Positions 5,624 through 10,871 of a stretch of 10,871 nucleotides of DNA are shown here, one piece after another. The position numbers and the translations under genes are program-made. Source of the DNA: JBEIFW01 sp044370695 (lineage in GTDB: Bacteria; Actinomycetota; Acidimicrobiia; Acidimicrobiales; Ilumatobacteraceae); contig JBILVB010000127.1 in the NCBI GenBank assembly GCA_044370695.1, positions 1 through 10,871 on the forward strand, read 5' to 3'. Under the pieces are notes generated by a model. It worked only from the letters and a program-made list of their open reading frames with translations, did not search any database and was not told where the DNA came from. Within the stretch, counting starts at the first letter, position 1. The number at the start of each line of letters is the position of its first letter.

Positions 5624-6462
5624 CGGGTCGTTGGTTCTACACGATCTACTCCCGAGTCAAAGAATCCGAGAAGTATCTCATGGAATGCCGGCCACGCCGT
5701 CATGGCCCAGTCGCCGAACTCCCGGTCCGTCAGGCACACCGCAGCGGTGCCGTCGGCGGGGTCGACCCACAGGAACGTGCCGGCACCACCGAAGTGGCCG
5801 AACGCCGCCCGGCTCCGGGTGGTGCCCGTCCAGTGCCCGGTCCGGCCGAAGTTCCGCTCGAACCCGAGACCCCAGTCGAGCGGGTCGAACCGGCCGACGC
5901 CGGGCAGGACCCCGGGCAGACCGGGGAACTGCACGCCGACCGCCGCCTCCACCGTGGCCGGCGTCAGCAGGCGGGGTGCCCGAAGCTCGGCGACGAAGGC
6001 GAGCAGATCCTCGACGCAGCTCCACATGCCGTGCGCCGGGGAGCCGCGCAGCTCGGTGCGGGACATCCCGAGCGGCTCGAACACCGCCTCGGCCAGGTAG
6101 GTCGCCGCGCCGATCCCGGTGGCCTGCTCGAGGTGGCGGGCCGCGGTCTCGATGCCCGTGTTGGAGTAGATCCGCCGCACCCCCACGGCGGCGATCGGAT
6201 CGGGGCCGTCGAAGCCGTAGCCGGCAGCGTGGGACAGCAGATGGCGCAGCGTGGCGCCGGGCGGTCCGGCGGGGTCGTCGAGACCGACCGAACCCTCCTC
6301 GACGGCGACGAGCACGGCATAGGCGGTGACGAGCTTGGCGACGGACGCGATCCGGGTGACCCAGGTGGTGGGGCCGTGGTGGTGGAGCCGTCCCGCTCGG
6401 TCGACGACGGCGAGGGCGGCGTGCTCGGCACCCCAGCTGTCGATGGCGCGCAGGACGTCCAC
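5620..6462 (-). CDS. Beta-lactamase-fold serine hydrolase, cytoplasmic
   Basis: This protein belongs to the serine beta-lactamase/penicillin-binding-protein-like hydrolase family (class C-like; EstB-type esterases and peptidases). From GTG 6462 it has 280 residues. The catalytic S40-x-x-K43 is in RIASVAKLVTAY, the second motif Y99-S-N101 is in RIYSNTGIE, and H223-F-G225 takes the place of the KTG box, as is usual in the esterase-type subgroup. LRHLLSHAAGYGFDG (72-86) is the typical family stretch. No signal peptide or lipobox precedes the domain, so it acts inside the cell, unlike cell-wall enzymes of this fold. The frame stays open upstream over the divergent VOC gene, but GTG 6462 lies 8 bases after a -10 box and is the first start consistent with that promoter. 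The stop overlaps the sbtA start (ATGA), so it heads the sbtAB operon. Substrate unknown. Confidence 0.88.
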   Translation of the reverse strand: MDVLRAIDSWGAEHAALAVVDRAGRLHHHGPTTWVTRIASVAKLVTAYAVLVAVEEGSVGLDDPAGPPGATLRHLLSHAAGYGFDGPDPIAAVGVRRIYSNTGIETAARHLEQATGIGAATYLAEAVFEPLGMSRTELRGSPAHGMWSCVEDLLAFVAELRAPRLLTPATVEAAVGVQFPGLPGVLPGVGRFDPLDWGLGFERNFGRTGHWTGTTRSRAAFGHFGGAGTFLWVDPADGTAAVCLTDREFGDWAMTAWPAFHEILLGFFDSGVDRVEPTTR

Positions 6463-6470
6463 GGGGCCGC

Positions 6471-6476
6471 AGACTA
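6471..6476 (-). promoter_or_regulatory. Putative -10 box of the hydrolase-sbtA-sbtB operon
   Basis: TAGTCT on the minus strand (6476 to 6471), with 8 bases to GTG 6462. A transcript starting 7 bases downstream would begin at about 6464, two bases before the start codon, so the mRNA would be leaderless or nearly so. No clear -35 box. It shares the dinucleotide TA at 6475-6476 with the opposing -10 box of the VOC gene. Confidence 0.55.
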
Positions 6477-6480
6477 GGTT
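6475..6480 (+). promoter_or_regulatory. Putative -10 box of the VOC-tdk transcript
   Basis: TAGGTT at 6475-6480, with exactly 6 bases to GTG 6487, the spacing expected for a leaderless mRNA starting on the start codon. The -35 region is weak (only a GGACG-like stretch near 6453). It overlaps the opposed TAGTCT by the central TA, giving one compact bidirectional element AGACTAGGTT. Confidence 0.55.
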
Positions 6481-6486
6481 CGAGCG

Positions 6487-6957
6487 GTGCCGCAGGACGG
6501 GATGAGCCAGCAGGGCCCGTCGACCGCCCGGTTCACGCACGTGGCACTGCCGTGCGGGGACCTGGAGCGCTCGATCGCCTGGTACGAGGCCCACACGCCG
6601 CTGCGCGCGCTGGCCCGGTTCGCCGACAGCAACGGCACCAGCGCCTGGCTCGGCGAGGCCGATGCCGATGCTGCCGCTCACCCGTTCGTGCTGGTGCTCG
6701 TGTGCTTCGCGGCCAAGGCCGGCACCGCCCAACCCCAACTCCGGCCGTTCGCGCACCTGGGCATCGAACTGCCCGACCGTGCGGGCGTCGATGCCGCTGC
6801 GGCGCAGGGCCGGATCGAGGGTTGCCTGGCGTGGGAGCCGGTCGAGATCGGTCCGCCGGTCGGTTACGTGTGCGCCCTGTCGGATCCCGACGGCAACGTG
6901 GTCGAGTTCTCCTACGACCAGGGCGTGTACGCCGCGGTGCGGGGCCGGGTGCACTGA
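6487..6957 (+). CDS. VOC (glyoxalase/bleomycin-resistance fold) family protein
   Basis: A 156-residue vicinal-oxygen-chelate fold protein, two paired beta-alpha-beta-beta-beta modules that usually bind one divalent metal. Module 1 begins with FTHVALPCGDLERSIAWYE (16-34, H18 a likely ligand), and module 2 with FAHLGIEL (88-95, H90). The classic end DPDGNVVEFSYD (133-144) supplies E140, and E57 in AWLGE could be the fourth ligand. This is the ligand pattern of lyases and dioxygenases such as lactoylglutathione lyase or methylmalonyl-CoA epimerase, but none of those is specifically indicated. GTG 6487 is chosen from the leaderless promoter spacing; ATG 6502 (GCAGGACGG just upstream) is a reasonable alternative that loses only five unconserved residues. 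Its stop shares a base with the tdk start, so the two are co-transcribed and probably coupled. Confidence 0.85.
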   Translation: MPQDGMSQQGPSTARFTHVALPCGDLERSIAWYEAHTPLRALARFADSNGTSAWLGEADADAAAHPFVLVLVCFAAKAGTAQPQLRPFAHLGIELPDRAGVDAAAAQGRIEGCLAWEPVEIGPPVGYVCALSDPDGNVVEFSYDQGVYAAVRGRVH

Positions 6958-7556
6958 TGGGCGTGCTGCGGTTCAGCTTCGGCACGATGGGCTCGGGCAA
7001 GTCGACCCTGGCGCTGCAGATCCACCACAACCTGGCCAAGGCCGGTCGGCGGGGGCTGCTGCTCACCCGGCTCGACCGGGACGGCAACCGCGTGTCGAGC
7101 CGGTTGGGCGTGTCGGCCGATGCCGTCGAGGTGCGTCCCGGAACCGATCTCTACGACCTCGCCGCCGCCACCCACCGGCTCGACTACCTCGTGTGCGACG
7201 AGGCGCAGTTCTTCGAGCCGGCGCAGGCCGATCAGCTCGCTCGTGCCGTCGACGAGCTCGGTGTCGACGTGTACGCGTTCGGGTTGCTCACCGACTTCCG
7301 CGGGATGCTGTTCGACGGCAGCCGCCGGTTCCTCGAAGTCGCGGACGAACACCAGACGGTCCAGGTGGAGGCCCGGTGCTGGTGCGGGGCCCGGGCCACC
7401 CACAACGCACGTCTCGTGAACGGTCGGGTCGTCTACGAGGGTGACGTCGTGGTCGTGGGCGACACCGAGGACCCGCCCGACCGGCCGCTGTTCGGCGACG
7501 CGGTCCGCTACGAGCTGTTGTGCCGGCGCCATTGGCGCGACGGTCGCACCCACTGA
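6957..7556 (+). CDS. tdk: Thymidine kinase (TK1-like, type II)
   Basis: Thymidine kinase phosphorylates thymidine to dTMP with ATP in the pyrimidine salvage pathway. The 199-residue protein has the P-loop GTMGSGKST (9-17), the Walker B/catalytic DEAQFF (81-86, with E82 the expected general base), the substrate-site lasso segment AFGLLTDFRG (107-116), and a structural zinc site formed by C141 and C143 (CWC) with C189 and H192. The GTMxxGKSTLAL P-loop and the CWCGARATHNAR segment are typical of actinobacterial members. ATG 6957 overlaps the VOC stop as TGATG and there is no strong ribosome binding site, which points to termination-reinitiation coupling. Length is normal for the family. Function is secure. 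Confidence 0.95.
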   Translation: MGVLRFSFGTMGSGKSTLALQIHHNLAKAGRRGLLLTRLDRDGNRVSSRLGVSADAVEVRPGTDLYDLAAATHRLDYLVCDEAQFFEPAQADQLARAVDELGVDVYAFGLLTDFRGMLFDGSRRFLEVADEHQTVQVEARCWCGARATHNARLVNGRVVYEGDVVVVGDTEDPPDRPLFGDAVRYELLCRRHWRDGRTH

Positions 7557-7568
7557 TCCCTGCAGCAC

Positions 7569-7574
7569 TAGCGT
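7569..7574 (+). promoter_or_regulatory. Putative -10 box of the acyl-CoA synthetase gene
   Basis: TAGCGT at 7569-7574, 13 bases after the tdk stop. It predicts a transcription start at about 7581 and a leader of about 36 bases. No convincing -35 box. The TAGNNT form matches the other promoters called here. Confidence 0.4.
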
Positions 7575-7603
7575 CACGGTGCGCGGCCGGTGGCCCGGGC
7601 GCG

Positions 7604-7610
7604 AAGGGGG
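7604..7610 (+). promoter_or_regulatory. Ribosome binding site fixing the acyl-CoA synthetase start
   Basis: AAGGGGG ends 6 bases before ATG 7617, an ideal distance. This favours ATG 7617 over GTG 7590, which is in frame but lacks such a site and would add nine Arg-rich residues. Confidence 0.7.
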
Positions 7611-7616
7611 ATCGTC

Positions 7617-9254
7617 ATGTCGTCGTACGCGAGCGGCACGTCGTCGGTGCCGCTGATCGGGCAGACCATCGGCGCGAACCTCGAGGCGACGGTGGCCCGG
7701 TTCCCCGACCGGGAAGCGATCGTCTCCCGGCACCAGGGGGTACGGCTCACCTACGCCGAGTTCGACGCCCGAATCGACCTCGTCGCCCGGGGGCTGCTGG
7801 CCCGGGGCTACGCCAAGGGCGACCGGGTCGGGATCTGGGCGCCCAACTGCGTGGAATGGGCGCTGGTGCAGTACGCCACGGCGAAGATCGGCGTGATCCT
7901 CGTGAACATCAACCCGGCGTACCGCACCCACGAGGTGCAGTACGCGCTGGCCCAGTCCGGCTGTCGCGGACTCGTGGCCGCCACCGACTTCAAGACCTCG
8001 GACTACGTCGCCATGGTCGAGGCGGTACGGGGTGAGCTGCCAGCGCTCGAGCACGTCGTGTTCCTGGGAACGGCGGGTTGGGACGACCTGCTCGCCGGCG
8101 CCTCGGGGGCCTCGGACGACGACCTGCGGGCCCGCGCGGCGACGTTGGGCTTCGACGACCCGATCAACATCCAGTACACGAGCGGCACCACCGGGTTCCC
8201 CAAGGGTGCGACGCTCAGCCACCACAACATCCTCAACAACGGGTTCTTCGTGGGGGAGGGGTGCCGGTACACCGAGGCCGACCGGGTGTGCATCCCCGTG
8301 CCGCTCTACCACTGCTTCGGGATGGTGATGGGCAACCTCGGCTGCACCACCCACGGGGCCACGATCGTGTACCCGGCTCCGGCGTTCGATCCGGTGGCCA
8401 CGCTCGCCACGGTCGAGGCGGAGCGCTGCACCTCGCTGTACGGGGTGCCGACGATGTTCATCGCGCAACTCGCCCACCCGGACTTCGCCGGCTTCGACCT
8501 GACGAGCCTGCGGACCGGGATCATGGCCGGGTCGCCGTGCCCGGTCGAGGTGATGAAGCAGGCCCAGTCGGCCATGCATCTCGACGAGATCACGATCTGC
8601 TACGGCATGACCGAGACCTCGCCGGTGTCCACCCAGACCGCGGTCGACGACCCGATCGACAAGCGGGTCGGCTCCGTCGGCCGGGTGCATCCGCACGTCG
8701 AGGTGCAGGTGGTCGACCCGGCGACGGGGCTGACGGTGCCGCGCGGGGTGTCGGGTGAGCTGTGCACGCGGGGGTACTCGGTCATGCTCGGCTACTGGGG
8801 CGACCCGGAGCGCACCGCCGAGGCGGTCGATGCCGCGGGGTGGATGCACACCGGCGACCTGGCGACGATGGACGACGACGGCTACGTCAACATCGTCGGG
8901 CGCATCAAGGACATGATCATCCGGGGTGGGGAGAACGTGTACCCCCGGGAGATCGAGGAGTTCCTGTACACGCATCCCGACATCGTCGACGTGCAGGTGA
9001 TCGGCGTGCCCGACGTCCGCTACGGCGAGGAGGTCATGGCGTGGGTGAAGGTCCGCGAGGGGGCGGCGCTCACCACCGACGACGTGCGGGCGTTCTGCCA
9101 GGGCCGCATCGCGCACTACAAGGTGCCGCGCTACGTGCACGTCGCCGACGAGTTCCCGATGACGGTGACGGGCAAGGTGCAGAAGTACCTGATGCGTCAG
9201 GCGGCCGTGGAGCTCCTCGGCCTCCAGGACGCCGCTGCGGTGCGCACCGCCTGA
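7617..9254 (+). CDS. Acyl-CoA synthetase (AMP-forming, FadD/ACSF2-like)
   Basis: Adenylate-forming ligase that activates a carboxylic acid, most likely a medium- or long-chain fatty acid, to acyl-AMP and then acyl-CoA in the cytoplasm. The 545-residue protein shows the ANL-family motifs in order: the P-loop YTSGTTGFPKGA (187-198), PLYHCFGMVMG (229-239), YGMTETSP (329-336), the ATP-ribose motif TGDLA (412-416), the hinge GRIKDMIIRGGENVYP (428-443) and the catalytic lysine K520 in TVTGKVQK. Over the conserved core it resembles ACSF2/YngI-type acyl-CoA synthetases, but chain-length preference cannot be read from sequence. It has its own putative promoter and a strong ribosome binding site, so it may be expressed separately from tdk. 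It converges on the next gene with a 36-base gap. Confidence 0.93.
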   Translation: MSSYASGTSSVPLIGQTIGANLEATVARFPDREAIVSRHQGVRLTYAEFDARIDLVARGLLARGYAKGDRVGIWAPNCVEWALVQYATAKIGVILVNINPAYRTHEVQYALAQSGCRGLVAATDFKTSDYVAMVEAVRGELPALEHVVFLGTAGWDDLLAGASGASDDDLRARAATLGFDDPINIQYTSGTTGFPKGATLSHHNILNNGFFVGEGCRYTEADRVCIPVPLYHCFGMVMGNLGCTTHGATIVYPAPAFDPVATLATVEAERCTSLYGVPTMFIAQLAHPDFAGFDLTSLRTGIMAGSPCPVEVMKQAQSAMHLDEITICYGMTETSPVSTQTAVDDPIDKRVGSVGRVHPHVEVQVVDPATGLTVPRGVSGELCTRGYSVMLGYWGDPERTAEAVDAAGWMHTGDLATMDDDGYVNIVGRIKDMIIRGGENVYPREIEEFLYTHPDIVDVQVIGVPDVRYGEEVMAWVKVREGAALTTDDVRAFCQGRIAHYKVPRYVHVADEFPMTVTGKVQKYLMRQAAVELLGLQDAAAVRTA

Positions 9255-9267
9255 GGCGACGTGATGC

Positions 9268-9286
9268 CCGGGGCGCCGGGCCCCGG
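9268..9286. terminator. Bidirectional hairpin between convergent genes
   Basis: In the 36-base gap between the acyl-CoA synthetase stop (9254) and the stop of the minus-strand gene (9291), CCGGGGC (9268-9274) pairs with GCCCCGG (9280-9286) around a five-base loop, a 7-bp all-GC stem. An alternative 6-bp stem, GCCCGG/CCGGGC (9266-9281), competes with it. There is no T-run on either side. Position suggests a shared terminator; GC-rich DNA makes such stems fairly common, so support is modest. Confidence 0.45.
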
Positions 9287-9290
9287 ACCG

Positions 9291-10871
9291 TCAGATCGTG
9301 AAGGCGCCCTCGACGATCACGCCGATGCCGAGCGCGACCGTTGCCAGCGCAACGGTCTGCGCGGCCCAGCGCTGCACCCGGTCCCCGGCCGAGCCCTCGC
9401 TCGGGCGCCAGCGGGACACCGCCCACGCGGTGGCCACGGCGAGCGCGGCGCCGAGCGAGAACGGCCAGCCGCGGCCGCCGGCGCCGCACGCGACGGCCAG
9501 TACGAGCACCTCGGCTCGCAACGCGACCGGGATCGCCACGGGCACGAGTGCGTCGCGCCACCCGCCGTTCCCGGCCTGGCTCCGAAGCGCCCACGGACCG
9601 ATCGTCGCGAGTCCGCCCAGGATCAGCACCACGCCCGCCCCGACGATCGCCGATCCGTCCGACAGCGACAGCGCGTCGAGGATCGGTCCGCCGAGCGCTG
9701 CGGCGAGCACCGCCAGCGCGCCGACGGTGACGAGCCCCGCTGCGGTCGGGCCGCCCGCCACGGCGCCGGTGGCCCGACCGATCCGGAACGGGTTGAGCGC
9801 AGCGAACGCGGCGACGATCACCAGCAGCCAGGACTCCGGCGCCGGGTGCCGGCGCGCCAGCGGTCGAGAACCCGGAGGATCGGCGAGAGCACCCTGCTCG
9901 TCGAGGGCGTCGCGCGCCGCGAGCACCCCGGACAGGGCGTGCTGCTGGTCGTCCATGCGGCCCTCGCCGGAGGTGATCACGGCACCTTCGACCATGCCGG
10001 GGTTCGGGAACGCCGCCGCCTCGACCGCAGTGACCTGTCGGTCGACGAGCAGACCGGCACCGCAGGCCAGGCGTTCGGCCAGCCGGTCGACCTCACCGGC
10101 GAGGCGCGGTTCGGCCACCGCGGTCCGGTACCACCCGCCGAGGGCCTCGGCCACGGTCCCCATGCCCGCAGCCGGCGCCCGGTGCCCGCGCAGGAGGAGG
10201 AACAGCCCTTCGTCGGTGCGCTGGCTGTCGTAGCGGACCTGGATCGAACCGAGTCCCATCTGTCGGCGGATCCAGGCGACCTCTCGATCCGAGAGGGTGT
10301 TGGGCGACGGGTCGGGCCAGGCCCGGATCAGCGCGAACCCGTACGACCCCCAGTGCTCGCTGACGTCGGGCACGTACCCCTCGGCGACGGCTCGGCGTTC
10401 GACGAGGTAGCGGCCGATGCGGCGCACCGGTTCGGCGAACCCGGCGTCGGGAAAGTCGACGTGGAGGCGTGCGAGCGCGTACATCGCCTCGCCGGTGGTG
10501 AACGTGGAGGGTCGGTCGGGGATCAACTCGCCGGTCGCGATCACCCCGTCTTCCTCCACGGCGCCGTCGGCGCGCACGGCACCTGCGAGGTACCGCCCCA
10601 TGGCGAGGAGATCGGTGTCGCGGGACCGGTCGCCGGTGGCGGCTCGGCGGTCGGCCAGCGCGACGGTGAGCAGCGCCGTGCCCCCGGTGGTCAGCTCCCC
10701 GGGCGGGTCGGCCAGCGCCGCACGTTGGCCGTAGCGGTACAGGTTCCGGTCGGCGGCCTCCCAGCCCCGCTCGGCGACGGGGCGGGCCTCGGCGAACCCG
10801 GCGAGCGCCGCCTGTTCGAGGGACTTGAGCACCCCGGCGTGGCGCACCCAGTTGTAGCCCGGAATCTCGAC
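9291..10871 (-). CDS. Large alpha/alpha-toroid-like protein with C-terminal membrane domain, N-terminus outside window
   Basis: I do not recognise a named family. The frame is open from the right edge to the TGA at 9293-9291. GTG 10847 would give 518 residues, but the frame upstream reads sensibly (VEIPGYNW) and there is no ribosome binding site, so the gene probably begins beyond the window. Numbered from GTG 10847, residues 1-320 are soluble and helix-rich with recurring small-residue helix starts: TTGGTALLTVAL (53-64), FTTGEAMYALARLH (116-129), HWGSYGFALIRAW (165-177), DEGLFLLLRGH (212-222) and RMDDQQHALSGVLAA (297-311). This roughly 50-residue rhythm resembles alpha/alpha-toroid folds of epimerases, glycoside hydrolases and terpene cyclases. 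Residues 338-514 hold about six hydrophobic segments. Conserved-looking acidic residues (D208, D212, D299, D300) could be catalytic. It is possibly a membrane-anchored carbohydrate-active or cell-envelope protein, but that is a guess. Confidence 0.75.
   Translation of the reverse strand, partial: VEIPGYNWVRHAGVLKSLEQAALAGFAEARPVAERGWEAADRNLYRYGQRAALADPPGELTTGGTALLTVALADRRAATGDRSRDTDLLAMGRYLAGAVRADGAVEEDGVIATGELIPDRPSTFTTGEAMYALARLHVDFPDAGFAEPVRRIGRYLVERRAVAEGYVPDVSEHWGSYGFALIRAWPDPSPNTLSDREVAWIRRQMGLGSIQVRYDSQRTDEGLFLLLRGHRAPAAGMGTVAEALGGWYRTAVAEPRLAGEVDRLAERLACGAGLLVDRQVTAVEAAAFPNPGMVEGAVITSGEGRMDDQQHALSGVLAARDALDEQGALADPPGSRPLARRHPAPESWLLVIVAAFAALNPFRIGRATGAVAGGPTAAGLVTVGALAVLAAALGGPILDALSLSDGSAIVGAGVVLILGGLATIGPWALRSQAGNGGWRDALVPVAIPVALRAEVLVLAVACGAGGRGWPFSLGAALAVATAWAVSRWRPSEGSAGDRVQRWAAQTVALATVALGIGVIVEGAFTI

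Noticed and set aside
5634..5660. Promoter-like TTGACT and TAGAAC on the - strand before sbtA
   Set aside because: The spacer is only 15 bases, the -10 lacks the final T, and the region is coding sequence of the hydrolase, whose stop overlaps the sbtA start. Read-through and translational coupling explain sbtA expression more simply.
4544..6100. 518-residue open frame on the + strand across the sbtA-sbtB-hydrolase region
   Set aside because: It is antisense to three genes with clear family motifs; its product is a compositionally skewed run of Arg, Gly, Asp and Glu with no domain. Long antisense frames are expected at this GC content.
6463..6954. Upstream extension of the serine hydrolase frame to GTG/ATG codons as far as 6954
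   Set aside because: The added sequence is antisense to the VOC gene, has no family similarity, and would place the divergent -10 boxes inside coding sequence.
7590..7616. GTG 7590 as start of the acyl-CoA synthetase
   Set aside because: ATG 7617 has an ideally spaced AAGGGGG site; the extra nine residues are Arg-rich and overlap that site.
6912..9140. 742-residue open frame on the - strand
   Set aside because: It lies opposite thymidine kinase and acyl-CoA synthetase, whose catalytic motifs are intact. The antisense product is rich in His, Arg, Asp and Val with no recognisable fold.
10847..10847. GTG 10847 as true start of the right-edge gene
   Set aside because: The frame remains open to the window edge with protein-like sequence and there is no ribosome binding site before the GTG, so the gene is treated as cut by the edge.

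Overview
The window is a dense, GC-rich stretch (about 70% G+C by eye) from an actinobacterium. The evidence is the efp-nusB gene order, an actinobacterial-type thymidine kinase, frequent GTG starts, and several promoters with a TANNNT -10 box placed so that transcripts would start at or next to the start codon (leaderless mRNAs). A member of Acidimicrobiia is my best guess from the protein style, but nothing in the window proves the class. I see no mobile element, CRISPR array, tRNA or rRNA, and no gap longer than about 70 bases.

Left block (1-2478, + strand): the 3' two-thirds of efp, then nusB, then a two-domain ABC-F ATPase. They are tightly packed and look like one translation/transcription housekeeping operon. 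A cupin-like gene of unknown function (2511-3383) follows with its own likely leaderless promoter. Its 3' end overlaps the end of a convergent TauD/TfdA-type dioxygenase gene (3373-4272, - strand), and a 14-bp hairpin just past the cupin stop lies inside the coding sequence of the dioxygenase tail.

Middle block (4336-6462, - strand): a beta-lactamase-fold serine hydrolase, an SbtA-family sodium/bicarbonate transporter and a short SbtB-like PII protein. The hydrolase stop and sbtA start overlap as ATGA, and sbtB follows after 10 bases. This is a coherent operon: transporter plus cognate PII-like regulator, with a cytoplasmic serine hydrolase as an unexplained first gene. The SbtB lacks the C-terminal Cys-containing extension of cyanobacterial SbtB.

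Right block (6487-9254, + strand): a VOC (glyoxalase-fold) protein overlaps the start of thymidine kinase (TGATG), followed by a medium/long-chain acyl-CoA synthetase with its own promoter and ribosome binding site. The hydrolase and VOC genes diverge from a 24-bp gap in which two opposed -10 boxes share the same central TA. At the right edge (9291-10871, - strand) is a partial gene for a large protein with an alpha/alpha-toroid-like soluble half and about six membrane segments. It converges on the acyl-CoA synthetase gene over a GC-rich hairpin.

The most interesting points are the shared-TA divergent leaderless promoter, the hydrolase-sbtA-sbtB operon with a shortened SbtB, the coding-embedded terminator-like hairpin at the cupin/dioxygenase junction, and the unrecognised toroid-membrane fusion at the right edge.
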